Shown here piece after piece: positions 1 through 8,157 of a stretch of 64,000 nucleotides of DNA. The stretch lies in assembly GCF_014647975.1 (NCBI RefSeq), contig NZ_BMQF01000019.1:62001-126000 (forward strand), read 5' to 3'. A model generated the notes under the pieces. That model searched no databases. It saw nothing but the letters and a program-made list of their open reading frames with translations, and was not told where the DNA came from. A program made the translations under genes and the position numbers. The DNA is from Streptomyces fumigatiscleroticus (GTDB lineage Bacteria; Actinomycetota; Actinomycetes; Streptomycetales; Streptomycetaceae). Within the stretch, counting starts at the first letter, position 1. Every line of letters begins with the position of its first letter.

Positions 1-354
1 GGAGTCCAGATAGGCGAGCAACGAGCCGTTGTACTCCGGCAGGACGGTGATCGAACCGTTCTTGAGCAGGCCGTACGTCGTCTCGCGGCTGCCGATGTTG
101 GGCTTGTAGCTGACCTTGACGCCCTTGGCCTTCAGGGCCTCGCCGTAGATGTCGGCGATGAGGATGCTCTCGGCGAAGTTGTTCGAGCCGACGACGACGG
201 TGCCGCCGCTCGCCTTGTCCCCCGCCAGCGGGTCGTCCCCGCCGTCGTCGGAGGAGGAACATCCCGCAAGGAGCGCCACGGCGGCGGCGAGCGCGACGGT
301 CGCCGCGCCTGGATGTCTCGTGCTTGACCAGATGCTCTTCGCGGTGTGAGTCAC
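1..354 (-). CDS. Osmoprotectant (glycine betaine/choline type) ABC transporter substrate-binding lipoprotein, N-terminal part
   Basis: Only the first 118 codons are in the window; the gene runs off the left edge. It reads from a GTG at 354 (MTHTAKSIWSS). A signal peptide ends in the lipobox LLAGC, followed by a Ser/Asp-rich linker and then VVVGSNNFAESILIADIYGE and NIGSRETTYGLLKNG, typical of the OpuAC/ProX family that binds quaternary amines at the outer membrane face. Its likely partners are the permease and ATPase genes at 5330-7850 on the same strand, but the cvn operon lies between them. Family assignment is firm; the exact ligand is not. Confidence 0.85.
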   Translation of the reverse strand, partial: MTHTAKSIWSSTRHPGAATVALAAAVALLAGCSSSDDGGDDPLAGDKASGGTVVVGSNNFAESILIADIYGEALKAKGVKVSYKPNIGSRETTYGLLKNGSITVLPEYNGSLLAYLDS

Positions 355-738
355 GGTTCCCGTTCCGGGCTGAGGGGTGGGTGGGTGGAGCCTGACAGTG
401 AGGGCGTGTGTGCGGAGGTACGGGCTCCGCACAACCTGATCCAATCCAGCGTTTTCTCGGTCAGTCAAGAGGCTCTGGGTCACCAATTGGCTTCAACAGG
501 TGAAGGGTTGTGAAGTGGAGCGGCCGATCTTGTAATGGATTCTTGACGTGGGTTACGCGCGATCGGCGATCGAAGAGGCGGTAGGGTCACCGCAGTTGAC
601 GTCGGTCACAGCGTTGTGCGGGGTCGCTCCGGTGTCGTTGTGCACCAGTTCCGGTGCCGTCTCACACCAGTTCAAGTTCGATCAAGAACGGTCACGCGCG
701 TCGCTGCGCGCCGTGCGACACCTCACGAAGGAGGCCTG
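355..738. other. Divergent intergenic region before the cvn operon
   Basis: 384 bases without a convincing gene. It must hold the promoters of the lipoprotein gene (leftward) and of cvnA (rightward). It is less GC-rich than its surroundings around 470-560. A leftward TTGACT/TTGGAT pair is listed separately. Rightward I see only weak candidates (TAGGGT at 582-587). A strong ribosome binding site, GAAGGAGG at 727-734, decides the cvnA start. Confidence 0.5.
439..468 (-). promoter_or_regulatory. Candidate promoter for the osmoprotectant lipoprotein gene
   Basis: On the minus strand TTGACT (463-468) and TTGGAT (439-444) are separated by 18 bases, giving a leader of about 80 nt before the GTG at 354. 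The -10 lacks the usual A at position 2, so this is tentative. Confidence 0.3.
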
Positions 739-3711
739 GTGTCCACGAACGAGGCGGGTGCGCCCGCCCAGCCGCCGTCCCCGCTCCGGGGTGGCCTGCG
801 GGGCTTCGCCGACCGGTGGCCGTTCCGCCGCAAGCTCAACGTCCTGGTCGGAGTGCCGCTGGCCGTGGTCGCCGTGATGCTCGGCTATCTGATCATCGAC
901 CAGGTGGACCAGGCCCGCGACGCGGCGTCGGCGGCCCGGCTGGTGCGGGACAGCGCCCAGGTCGCCGAGCTGGTCGACCGGGTGGCCACCGAGCACCAGC
1001 AGGCCATCCTGCTCTCCGTGCGCTACGAGGCCACCACCTCCGGCAGGCCCTCGCCGGCCGCCTACCGAAAGGCGCAGGCCGCGGTGGACGACCAGGTGGC
1101 GACGGTGCGCGAGACCTTCGGCGACCGGCTGCCCGCCACCGAGGCGCAGGCCCTGAAGGAGATCAGCGGCCTCACCAGCCTGCGCGACACGATCGAGCAG
1201 GGCTATCTGCCGGCCGACAACATCGACCCCGCCTACACCAACGCCGCCCAGGGGCTGATCGACGGCCTCGGGCTGGACCGCAACGCCGCCCTGGCCGCCA
1301 CCTTCACCGGCAATCTGCTGGACTCCCTGCTGCGCGCCGACGCCGCCCACAGCGCCTTCGAGACCGGCGTGTTCTCCGCACGGACCGGTGACTCCAACGC
1401 GCTGATCGAGTTCATCGGCGCGGTCGGCAACCAGGAGCTGTACGCCCACCAGGCCGAGCGCTTCGCCCGGTTCGCCACCGAGAAGCAGGCGGAGGAGCTG
1501 GCCGACGTCGAGCACAACGCCGCCCAGGCGACCGTCGCCCAGCACTACGCCGAGCTCCAGATCGACCCCAGCGGACTCCAGGCCCGCACCCCCGCGCAGG
1601 TGCGCCGGGTGTTCACCGAGGCCCTCGCCTCCTACCCCGACTACCAGAAGCAGGCCCAGACCCGGCTGAGGATCACCTCGTCACTGATCGACCAGATCGC
1701 CGACCGGGCCGACGACGCCTCCGCCGAGGCCTGGTGGCGGGCCGGCTGGCTGCTGGGCTCCGCCCTGCTCGGCTTCGTGGTCTGGCTGGCCTTCTCGGTG
1801 CTGGTCCGCCGCTCGGTGGTCCGGCCGGTGCACGCGCTCACCGGTGCCGCCCGCGAGGTCGCCGACGTGGCCGGGCGCGAGCTGGCGCGCGTGGCCGACG
1901 ACGACGCCGAGGACGACGGACCGCCGCGGCTGCGCGAGATGCCGGTCACCGCGCAGGACGAGATCGGCGACCTGGCCGAGGCCTTCAACCGCGTGCAGGC
2001 CACCGCCGCCGCGCTGCTGGAGCGGCAGGTCCTCAGCCGCCGCAACGTCGCCGAGATGTTCGGCAACGTGGGCCGCCGGGTCAGCAATCTGACCACCCGT
2101 CAGCTCTCCCTGATCGACGCGGTCGAGCGGGGCGAGACCGACCCCGCGCTGCTGGAACGCCTGTACCGCATCGACCACATCGCGGTCCGCCTGCGCCGCA
2201 ACGCGGACAGCCTGATGCTGCTCGCCGGCATCCGCGAGGACGTCCTCGGCTCCGGCCCCCTGGCGCTCACCAACGTCGTACGCGCCGCGCTCGGCCAGAT
2301 CGAGGACTTCCAGCGGGTCCGGCTCCAGGCGCGCACCGAGGTGACGGTGGAGCCGGACGTCATCGGCGACCTGACGCTGATGGTGGCCGAGCTGCTGGAG
2401 AACGCGGTGTCGTTCTCGCCCGCGGGCAGCCCCGTGGAGGTGACGGTGGCGGACTCCGCCGGGCACGAGGCGCCCGGGGCGGTGATCGTGGTCACCGACC
2501 ACGGACTGGGCATGAGCGCCGAGCGGCTCGCCGAGGAGAACGCCCGGCTGATCCGCCGCGAGCGTCTGGACCTGGTGCCGACGAAGGTGCTCGGCCTGTT
2601 CGTGGTGGGCACGCTGGCGCGCCGCTGGGAGATCGGCGTCGCCCTGTCCCGCACACCGGGTGGCGGCGTGACCGCCGAGGTGACCGTACCGGCGTCCCTG
2701 CTGATGCCGGCGACCACCGTCACCGGCGGTTCCCCGGCCGCCGTGGCCGCCGGGGCGGACACCGGCGCCCGGCAGCTGCCCGCGGGCACCGCCCCCCGGG
2801 CGGACGACACCGGCGGATACGGCCGCCCGGGCGGAACCGACGACGCCGGAAACGGCGAGCGGCCCCCCGGCCACCCATCCGGTGACGACGCCCACCCAGA
2901 CCTCCGGTCACCCGCCGAAGACACGAGCACGGACCTCCGGTCACCCGCCGAAGACACGGGCGCGGACCTCCGGTCGCCCGCTGGAGGCACCGGCGAGCAC
3001 GCCCGCCCGTCCGGCGGGAGCACCGCCACGGAACCCCGGTCACCCGGTGGGAGCACCGGCGCGGACCCCTGGTCGCCCGCTGGGGGCGCTCGCCCGGACA
3101 CCCGCCCGGCCGACGACGGCGCTCACGCGGACACCCGCCCCACCGACGACAGCACTCGCCCGGACACCCGCCCGGCCGACGACGGCGCTCGCGCGGACAC
3201 CCGCCCCACCGACGACGGCGCTCGCGCGGACGCCCGCTCCACCGGCGGAACCCGCCCGGCCGACGGCGCCCCGGGGTCTCTCCCCCGCCGTCTCCCGCGG
3301 CGCGGGACCGCGTCGGGGGAGACGGCGGGCGTGGCCGAGCGGCCCGCCGCCGCGGACGGGGGTTCCGTGCCCGCGTCGCGGCCGCGGTCCGGCAACCGGC
3401 CGTTCATCCCCAGGGCCCGTAGCGAGACGCCGCCCGCGAGCACGCCGGCCCCCGGGGCCGGCGGTCCCCGCCCCCTGCGGCGCCGGGTGCGCGGTGCCAC
3501 GCTGCGGACGACCGTGGGCAACGGCGCCCCGGCGGCCGGGGAGCGGCCGGCCCGCCCGGCCGACGCGGACGCCGTCCGTTCGGCGCTCGAGGAGTTCGAG
3601 GCCGCGGTCGAGCGCGCGCACCGCGACAGCGCCGAAACCACCGGGACCACCCCGCCCAGGACCGACGACACGCACGACGAGAACGACCCCCCGGAAGGAG
3701 CGGAGCAGTGA
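739..3711 (+). CDS. cvnA: CvnA: conservon membrane histidine-kinase-like sensor
   Basis: 990-residue membrane protein heading a four-gene conservon. Start chosen at GTG 739, directly behind GAAGGAGG; upstream in-frame codons lack such a site. TM1 is near residues 33-52, an extracytoplasmic domain follows, TM2 is near 335-358, then a HAMP-like segment. The region around 435-497 contains YRIDHIAVRLRRNADSL in place of a standard H-box. The ATPase N-box ELLENAVSFSPAGS lies near 551. After the kinase core comes a long Pro/Asp/Arg-rich tail with eleven-residue tandem repeats. The stop overlaps the cvnB start. In characterised conservons CvnA passes a signal to CvnB/CvnC and the GTPase CvnD; autokinase activity of this copy is unproven. 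Confidence 0.93.
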   Translation: MSTNEAGAPAQPPSPLRGGLRGFADRWPFRRKLNVLVGVPLAVVAVMLGYLIIDQVDQARDAASAARLVRDSAQVAELVDRVATEHQQAILLSVRYEATTSGRPSPAAYRKAQAAVDDQVATVRETFGDRLPATEAQALKEISGLTSLRDTIEQGYLPADNIDPAYTNAAQGLIDGLGLDRNAALAATFTGNLLDSLLRADAAHSAFETGVFSARTGDSNALIEFIGAVGNQELYAHQAERFARFATEKQAEELADVEHNAAQATVAQHYAELQIDPSGLQARTPAQVRRVFTEALASYPDYQKQAQTRLRITSSLIDQIADRADDASAEAWWRAGWLLGSALLGFVVWLAFSVLVRRSVVRPVHALTGAAREVADVAGRELARVADDDAEDDGPPRLREMPVTAQDEIGDLAEAFNRVQATAAALLERQVLSRRNVAEMFGNVGRRVSNLTTRQLSLIDAVERGETDPALLERLYRIDHIAVRLRRNADSLMLLAGIREDVLGSGPLALTNVVRAALGQIEDFQRVRLQARTEVTVEPDVIGDLTLMVAELLENAVSFSPAGSPVEVTVADSAGHEAPGAVIVVTDHGLGMSAERLAEENARLIRRERLDLVPTKVLGLFVVGTLARRWEIGVALSRTPGGGVTAEVTVPASLLMPATTVTGGSPAAVAAGADTGARQLPAGTAPRADDTGGYGRPGGTDDAGNGERPPGHPSGDDAHPDLRSPAEDTSTDLRSPAEDTGADLRSPAGGTGEHARPSGGSTATEPRSPGGSTGADPWSPAGGARPDTRPADDGAHADTRPTDDSTRPDTRPADDGARADTRPTDDGARADARSTGGTRPADGAPGSLPRRLPRRGTASGETAGVAERPAAADGGSVPASRPRSGNRPFIPRARSETPPASTPAPGAGGPRPLRRRVRGATLRTTVGNGAPAAGERPARPADADAVRSALEEFEAAVERAHRDSAETTGTTPPRTDDTHDENDPPEGAEQ
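2899..3228 (+). repeat. 33-bp tandem repeats encoding eleven-residue units in the CvnA tail
   Basis: Ten consecutive 33-base units encode eleven-residue repeats starting at about residue 721. Early units read DLRSPAEDTST and DLRSPAEDTGA; later ones read DTRPADDGAHA, DTRPTDDSTRP and DTRPADDGARA. A degenerate eleventh (DARSTGG) follows. The units are acidic and Pro-rich, so the tail is probably disordered, and the repeat number is likely to vary between strains. Confidence 0.9.
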
Positions 3712-4193
3712 GTACGTCGACAGGTGGCACTCCGGCAGGAGGCACCGGAGGCACCTCGCCCGCCGAACTGCAAGCAGCCGCGGCCGACTTCACCTGGCTG
3801 CTGAACCGGTTCGCGACCGAGACGGCGGGTGTCGTCGACGCCATCGCCGTGTCCTCCGACGGTCTGCTCATCGCCGTGTCCGAGCTGCGCGAGCACGCCG
3901 ACTCCGAGCGGCTGGCCGCGATCGTCTCGGGCATCACCAGCCTGGCCGCCGGGGCCTCCGGCAACTACGGCCTGGGCGCCCTGAACAAGGTCATCATCGA
4001 CCTGGACGGCGGCCACGTCCTGGTCTCCGCGATCGGCAGCGGCGCCGTGCTCGGCGTGGTCACCGACAAGGAGGCCAAGCTCGGCAACATCGCCTACGAG
4101 ATGACGCTGTTCGCCAACCGGGCCGGTGCCGCGCTCAGTCCCCAGCTCGTGCTCGAACTGAAGAAGAACGTCGGCTCCGCGTCGGCGCGCTGA
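3708..4193 (+). CDS. cvnB: CvnB: roadblock/LC7-domain protein
   Basis: 161-residue protein whose GTG start (3708) overlaps the cvnA stop by four bases. After a Gly/Thr-rich N-terminus it has the roadblock/LC7 pattern: NRFATETAGVVDAIAVSSDG, GITSLAAGASGNYGLG and ALNKVIIDLDGGHVLV. Roadblock proteins of conservons and of MglA/MglB-type systems control small GTPases, so CvnB most likely acts on CvnD under the influence of CvnA. No membrane segment is visible. The length is normal for the family. Confidence 0.93.
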   Translation: MSTSTGGTPAGGTGGTSPAELQAAAADFTWLLNRFATETAGVVDAIAVSSDGLLIAVSELREHADSERLAAIVSGITSLAAGASGNYGLGALNKVIIDLDGGHVLVSAIGSGAVLGVVTDKEAKLGNIAYEMTLFANRAGAALSPQLVLELKKNVGSASAR

Positions 4194-4227
4194 CCGGGCA
4201 CCGCCCGGCCGAGGAGGAAGACACCCC

Positions 4228-4635
4228 ATGGCGGAAGGTTCCCCGCCCCCGGGCCCGGACCCGGCAGGACCCGCCCCCGCCGTTCGGCCGTTCCTGGTCA
4301 CCGCGGGCCGGGTGGCGCCCAGCGCGTCCGACCGGACGATGCCCGTCGAGACCCAGGTGGTGGCCACCGCCGAGGGGCTCGACGCGCTCGGCCGGCTCTC
4401 CTTCGAGCAGCACGACATCGTTGCCGCCTGCCGGCAGCCGCAGTCCATCGCCGAGATCGCGGCCCGGCTGCGGCTGCACCTCAACGTGGTGCGGGTCCTC
4501 GCCGAGGACCTGCGCAGCGCGGGACAGCTGACGGTGCACGTGCCGAACACCGACGTCGTCCACGACGCGTCCGTCCTGCGTAGAGTGATCGATGGCCTGC
4601 GCGCCATCCCCGACTCCCGGGGGGTACTTCCGTGA
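4228..4635 (+). CDS. cvnC: CvnC: DUF742 protein
   Basis: 135-residue protein, third gene of the conservon, 34 bases after cvnB with GAGGAGGAAG just before its ATG. The DUF742 core includes RPFLVTAGRVAPS, LSFEQHDIVAACRQPQSIAE and LRLHLNVVRVLAEDL, which resembles a winged-helix-like fold. CvnC proteins are reported to interact with the other conservon products, but their biochemical role is unclear. The stop overlaps the cvnD start, so the two genes are translationally coupled. Confidence 0.92.
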   Translation: MAEGSPPPGPDPAGPAPAVRPFLVTAGRVAPSASDRTMPVETQVVATAEGLDALGRLSFEQHDIVAACRQPQSIAEIAARLRLHLNVVRVLAEDLRSAGQLTVHVPNTDVVHDASVLRRVIDGLRAIPDSRGVLP

Positions 4636-5246
4636 CTCCGACCGAATCGGCCCTCGTGCCCCAGGCGCCCGGCGGTGGAGCACCGACGGCCGGCGTACGG
4701 CCGCCGCTGCCGGTCAAGATGGTGATCGCGGGCGGCTTCGGCGTGGGCAAGACCACCGCCGTCGGCTCCATCTCCGAGATCGAGCCGCTGACCACCGAGG
4801 CCGCCATCACCGAGGTCGCGGCGGGCGTGGACGACCTCACGCACACGCCGGCCAAGACCACCACCACGGTCGCCATGGACTTCGGCTGCATCACCATCGA
4901 CCCCACCCTGAAGCTGTACCTGTTCGGCACGCCCGGCCAGGAGCGGTTCGGCTTCATGTGGGACGACATCGTGGAGGGCGCGCTGGGCGGGCTCGTCATC
5001 GTCGACACGCGCCGTCTGGACGACTGCTATGCCGCCGTCGACTACTTCGAGCACAAGCGGATCCCGTTCGCGGTGGCCGTCAACGCCTTCGACGGGCGGC
5101 TGGAGCACACCCTGGATGAGGTGCGCTGGGCCCTCGACGTCGCCGAGAGCGTCCCGGTCATCGCCTTCGACGCCCGGGAGCGCGGCTCGGTGCGCGACGC
5201 CCTCCTCGTCGTACTGGAGCTGGCGCTGGCGCGCACCGGAGGGTGA
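4632..5246 (+). CDS. cvnD: CvnD: conservon small GTPase
   Basis: 204-residue Ras-like GTPase and probable output of the CvnABCD relay. The GTG start (4632) overlaps the cvnC stop. The P-loop GGFGVGKTT covers about residues 34-42. The G3 region reads LFGTPGQERFG near residue 97. A degenerate NKxD-like motif appears as VAVNAFDG. As in other CvnD proteins, the catalytic-type Gln after GTPG is present. No cytochrome P450 gene (cvnE) follows; a strong hairpin ends the operon. Confidence 0.93.
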   Translation: MTPTESALVPQAPGGGAPTAGVRPPLPVKMVIAGGFGVGKTTAVGSISEIEPLTTEAAITEVAAGVDDLTHTPAKTTTTVAMDFGCITIDPTLKLYLFGTPGQERFGFMWDDIVEGALGGLVIVDTRRLDDCYAAVDYFEHKRIPFAVAVNAFDGRLEHTLDEVRWALDVAESVPVIAFDARERGSVRDALLVVLELALARTGG

Positions 5247-5270
5247 CGCCGGGGCGGCGGAGGACGGACA

Positions 5271-5307
5271 GCGGGCCCGGGACGGCGGAGAACCGTCCCG
5301 GGCCCGC
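5271..5307. terminator. Bidirectional terminator hairpin between cvnD and the osmoprotectant permease
   Basis: Perfect 15-bp stem (5271-5285 GCGGGCCCGGGACGG with 5293-5307) and a 7-base loop. It lies 24 bp after the cvnD stop and 22 bp beyond the stop of the convergent permease gene, so it can serve both strands. There is no U tract, as is usual in Streptomyces. Confidence 0.8.
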
Positions 5308-5329
5308 CGCCGTGCGGGCCGGGCCCGGT

Positions 5330-5998
5330 TCAGCCGCTGCGGCGCACCCCGGGCGAGACCGCGATCCGCGCCACGGCCCAGAACGCCCCCAGGGTGAGCA
5401 GGGCCAGTACGGCGACGAGGGTGGCGCCGCCCACGACCTTCTCGTAGTTGTGCTGGTAGAGGCCGTCGACGATGTACCGCCCGAGGCCGCCGAGGCTGAC
5501 GTAGGCGGCGATGGTGGCCGTCGAGACGATCTGGATGGCCGCCGAGCGCAGCCCGCCGAGGATCAACGGCAGCGCCACCGGCAGCTCGACCTGGAACAGC
5601 ACCCGCGACTCGGGCATGCCCATGCCCCGGGCGGCGTCCACCGGGGAGGGGTCCACCGAGCGCACCGCCTCGTAGGTGGTGACCAGGATCGGCGGGATGG
5701 CGAGGACGACCAGCGGGATCATCACCGGTGTCATGCCGAAGCCGATCAGGATGGTCATCAGCACCAGCAGGCCGAAGCTGGGCAGTGCCCGCCCGGCGGT
5801 GGCGATCAGGGACAGGGTGGTGCCGCCGCGGTTGTAGTGCCCGGTGACCAGTCCGATCGGCAGCCCGATCACGGCGGCCAGGGCGAGCGCCTCCAGGGAG
5901 TACGTCAGGTGCTCCATGAGCCGGGTGGGGATGCCGTCGTAGCCGTGCCAGTGGGCGCCGTCGCTGAAGAAGGCCTGGACGAAGTGGAGTACGTTCAC
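5330..5998 (-). CDS. Osmoprotectant ABC transporter permease (second permease)
   Basis: 222-residue integral membrane protein of the ProW/OpuBB type that forms half of the channel for betaine, choline or related solutes. Several hydrophobic helices are visible, and the ABC-permease loop contains AVRSVDPSPVDAARGMGM. It starts at GTG 5998, overlapping the stop of the first permease gene (GTGA). Last gene of a three-gene minus-strand operon (ATPase, permease, permease), ending at the 5271-5307 hairpin. Confidence 0.9.
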   Translation of the reverse strand: MNVLHFVQAFFSDGAHWHGYDGIPTRLMEHLTYSLEALALAAVIGLPIGLVTGHYNRGGTTLSLIATAGRALPSFGLLVLMTILIGFGMTPVMIPLVVLAIPPILVTTYEAVRSVDPSPVDAARGMGMPESRVLFQVELPVALPLILGGLRSAAIQIVSTATIAAYVSLGGLGRYIVDGLYQHNYEKVVGGATLVAVLALLTLGAFWAVARIAVSPGVRRSG

Positions 5999-6711
5999 CG
6001 GGCTGCGTCCTTGAGGGCGGGTGCGGCCGGCTCGGGCCGGTCTGCTGCGGGCTTGGGTCTGCGGCCCCGGCCGCCGCTCGGCATCCAGGGGGTCAGCAGG
6101 ACGCGGACGAGGACCAGCGCGGCGTCCGCGAGGACCGCCAGGACGGCCGTCGTGAGCACCGAGTTCCACGCCAGTTCCGGCCGGTTGTAGATCTGCGCGT
6201 CGTGCAGCAGATTGCCGAGGGCGCCCTGGTTGCCGATCAGCATGCCGACGCTGACCAGGCTGATGCTCGACACGGTCGCCACCCGCAGGCCCGCGATGAT
6301 GGCGGGCACCGCGATCGGCAGCTGCACCTGCGCATAGCGGCGTACGGGCCCGAAGCCCATCGCGGTCGCCGCGGCCAGCGTCTCCTGCGGCACCGAGCGG
6401 ACGCCGTCGACGATCGCCGGCACCAGCACCACCAGGCTGTACACCGCCAGCGGGATCATCACCGTCAGCTCGGTCTGCCCGGTGTAGTCGATGAGGACGA
6501 CGAAGAACGCCAGCGACGGGATGGCGTAGAACACGGTCGTCACCCACAGCACCGGCGGGTACAGCCAGCGGAAGCGCACGCACAGCTGGGCCAGCGGCAG
6601 GGCGAGGACCAGTCCCGCCAGCACCGGCAGCAGGGCCTCGCGCAGATGCAGGCCGATCAGTCCGAGCCAGCTGTGCTGGAGGTCGCTGGGGATGTCGAAG
6701 AAGCGGTTCAC
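5995..6711 (-). CDS. Osmoprotectant ABC transporter permease (first permease)
   Basis: 238-residue membrane protein of the OpuBB/OpuBD permease family, with multiple helices and the coupling loop DGVRSVPQETLAAATAMGFG that contacts the ATPase. Its GTG start (6711) overlaps the ATPase stop, and its own stop overlaps the next permease start, so the three genes are tightly coupled. The C-terminus is short, basic and Pro-rich. It pairs with the other permease to form the heterodimeric channel. Confidence 0.9.
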   Translation of the reverse strand: MNRFFDIPSDLQHSWLGLIGLHLREALLPVLAGLVLALPLAQLCVRFRWLYPPVLWVTTVFYAIPSLAFFVVLIDYTGQTELTVMIPLAVYSLVVLVPAIVDGVRSVPQETLAAATAMGFGPVRRYAQVQLPIAVPAIIAGLRVATVSSISLVSVGMLIGNQGALGNLLHDAQIYNRPELAWNSVLTTAVLAVLADAALVLVRVLLTPWMPSGGRGRRPKPAADRPEPAAPALKDAAR

Positions 6712-7850
6712 CGGACGGCCTTCGCGTCGGCGGCGGCGTCGGCGCGTCCCTCGGCGTGGGCGCCGCGGATGGCCTCGGCGATGGCCTGCTGGGAGACGAC
6801 TCCGGTGACCCGGCCGCCGGCGTCCACGGCGACGGCCCAGCCGGTGGGCGAGAGCACGGCGCAGTCCAGCGCGGCCCGCAGCGAGTCGGTGCCGGCGACG
6901 AACGGCCGCCCGTGGGGCAGCAGCCGCTCCGGCCGGACGTCTCCGGCGGTCAGGTCGCCGGGCTCGCTCCAGCCCAGCGGCCGGCCGTCCAGGTCGGTGA
7001 CGAGGAGGTAGGGCGCGCCGGCCGTGTCGCGGGCGGCGATCTGCTCGGCGGTGGCGTCGACGGCGACGACCGGCGAGGTCAGCAGCCGAAGTCCCGCGGA
7101 GGGGAAGAAGGACAGCCGCCGGATGCCCCGGTCGGCGCCGAGGAAGTCCTCCACGAAGGCGTCCGCCGGGTTGGACAGCAGCTCGGCGGGGGGTGCGAAC
7201 TGGGCGAGCCTGCCGCCGGTGCGCATCACCGCCACCATCGTGCCCAGCTTGACGGCCTCGTCGATGTCATGGGTGACGAAGACGATCGTCTTGCCCAGCT
7301 CGTCCTGGATGCGCAGCAGTTCGTCCTGCAAGCCCTTGCGCACCACCGGGTCGACGGCGGAGAACGGCTCGTCCATCAGCAGCACCGGCGGGTCGGCGGC
7401 CAGCGCCCGGGCCACGCCGACACGCTGCTGCTGGCCGCCGGAGAGCTGGTAGGGGTACCGCTCGGCGAGCGAGGCGTCGAGCCCGACCCGCTTCATCAGC
7501 TCCGCCGCCCGCGCCCGGGCCTTGTGCTTGTTCCAGCCGAGCAGACGGGGCACGGTGGCGATGTTGTCGACGATCGTGCGGTGCTGGAAGAGACCGGCGT
7601 TCTGGATGACGTAGCCCATGGACCGGCGCAGGGCGTTGACGGGCTGCTGCTGGACGTCCTTGCCGTCGAGCAGGATGGTGCCCTCGCTGGGCTCCACCAT
7701 CCGATTGATCATGCGCAGGGTCGTCGTCTTCCCGCAGCCCGAGGGCCCGACGAGGACGGTGATCGAGCGGTCCGGGATCTCCAGTGAGAGCCGGTCGACC
7801 GCGATCGTGCCGTCCGGATACCGCTTGGTGACTGAATCTATCCGTATCAA
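6708..7850 (-). CDS. Osmoprotectant ABC transporter ATP-binding protein with CBS domains
   Basis: 380-residue ATPase that powers the two downstream permeases. Walker A is GPSGCGKTTT, the signature LSGGQQQRVG, Walker B VLLMDEPFSAVD, and the H-loop FVTHDIDEA. The C-terminal third carries CBS-like sequence, which in the OpuA/ProV group senses ionic strength or nucleotides. I chose TTG 7850 (MIRIDSVTKRYPDG), which has GAAGGG upstream and gives the usual family N-terminus; a GTG at 7862 would add four residues. First gene of the operon. Confidence 0.9.
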   Translation of the reverse strand: MIRIDSVTKRYPDGTIAVDRLSLEIPDRSITVLVGPSGCGKTTTLRMINRMVEPSEGTILLDGKDVQQQPVNALRRSMGYVIQNAGLFQHRTIVDNIATVPRLLGWNKHKARARAAELMKRVGLDASLAERYPYQLSGGQQQRVGVARALAADPPVLLMDEPFSAVDPVVRKGLQDELLRIQDELGKTIVFVTHDIDEAVKLGTMVAVMRTGGRLAQFAPPAELLSNPADAFVEDFLGADRGIRRLSFFPSAGLRLLTSPVVAVDATAEQIAARDTAGAPYLLVTDLDGRPLGWSEPGDLTAGDVRPERLLPHGRPFVAGTDSLRAALDCAVLSPTGWAVAVDAGGRVTGVVSQQAIAEAIRGAHAEGRADAAADAKAVR

Positions 7851-7923
7851 AACGCCGAACACCCTTCGGGTTTGGCAGACGCTGCCCGCGCTCCCGGCCA
7901 TGGTCGGGGGCCGTTGCGGGGAG

Positions 7924-7954
7924 AGTGTAGACGGCTCGTGTTTCACGCGTTCAG
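7924..7954 (-). promoter_or_regulatory. Candidate promoter of the osmoprotectant transporter operon
   Basis: Minus-strand TACACT (7924-7929) is a good -10. CTGAAC (7949-7954) is a weak -35 at a 19-base distance. The implied leader is about 65-70 nt before TTG 7850. Confidence 0.35.
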
Positions 7955-8085
7955 CCGGTGTATGGCGCGATTCAGCGGCGCCATCTCTCACGGCAGTTTC
8001 CCGTCCCCCGCGGCCCCGAAACCGTGCCCCGGGCGGCTCGCCGCGCGCTCCGAGGCGCGAACTCGGCGCCGCGGCACACCACTTC

Positions 8086-8115
8086 GGTGCTCGGCGCGCG
8101 GGTGCGCCGAGCACC
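8086..8115 (-). terminator. Terminator of the apbE operon
   Basis: Perfect 12-bp stem (8086-8097 GGTGCTCGGCGC with 8104-8115) and a 6-base loop, 43 bases past the apbE stop on the minus strand. Confidence 0.7.
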
Positions 8116-8157
8116 GCCGCCCCGGCCGGCGACGCCCGCGAGCAGCACCCGCACGGC

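Larger units (their letters stand above)
7851..8157. other. Intergenic region between the osmoprotectant operon and apbE
   Basis: 307 bases without a gene. The left part should carry the leftward promoter of the transporter operon (candidate at 7924-7954). The right part carries the apbE terminator hairpin (8086-8115). I see no other structure that I can support. Confidence 0.5.

Noticed and set aside
682..1545. A 287-codon minus-strand frame opposite cvnA
   Set aside because: It mirrors the CvnA coding frame, is Gly/Val/Gln-rich and lacks any family motif or start signal.
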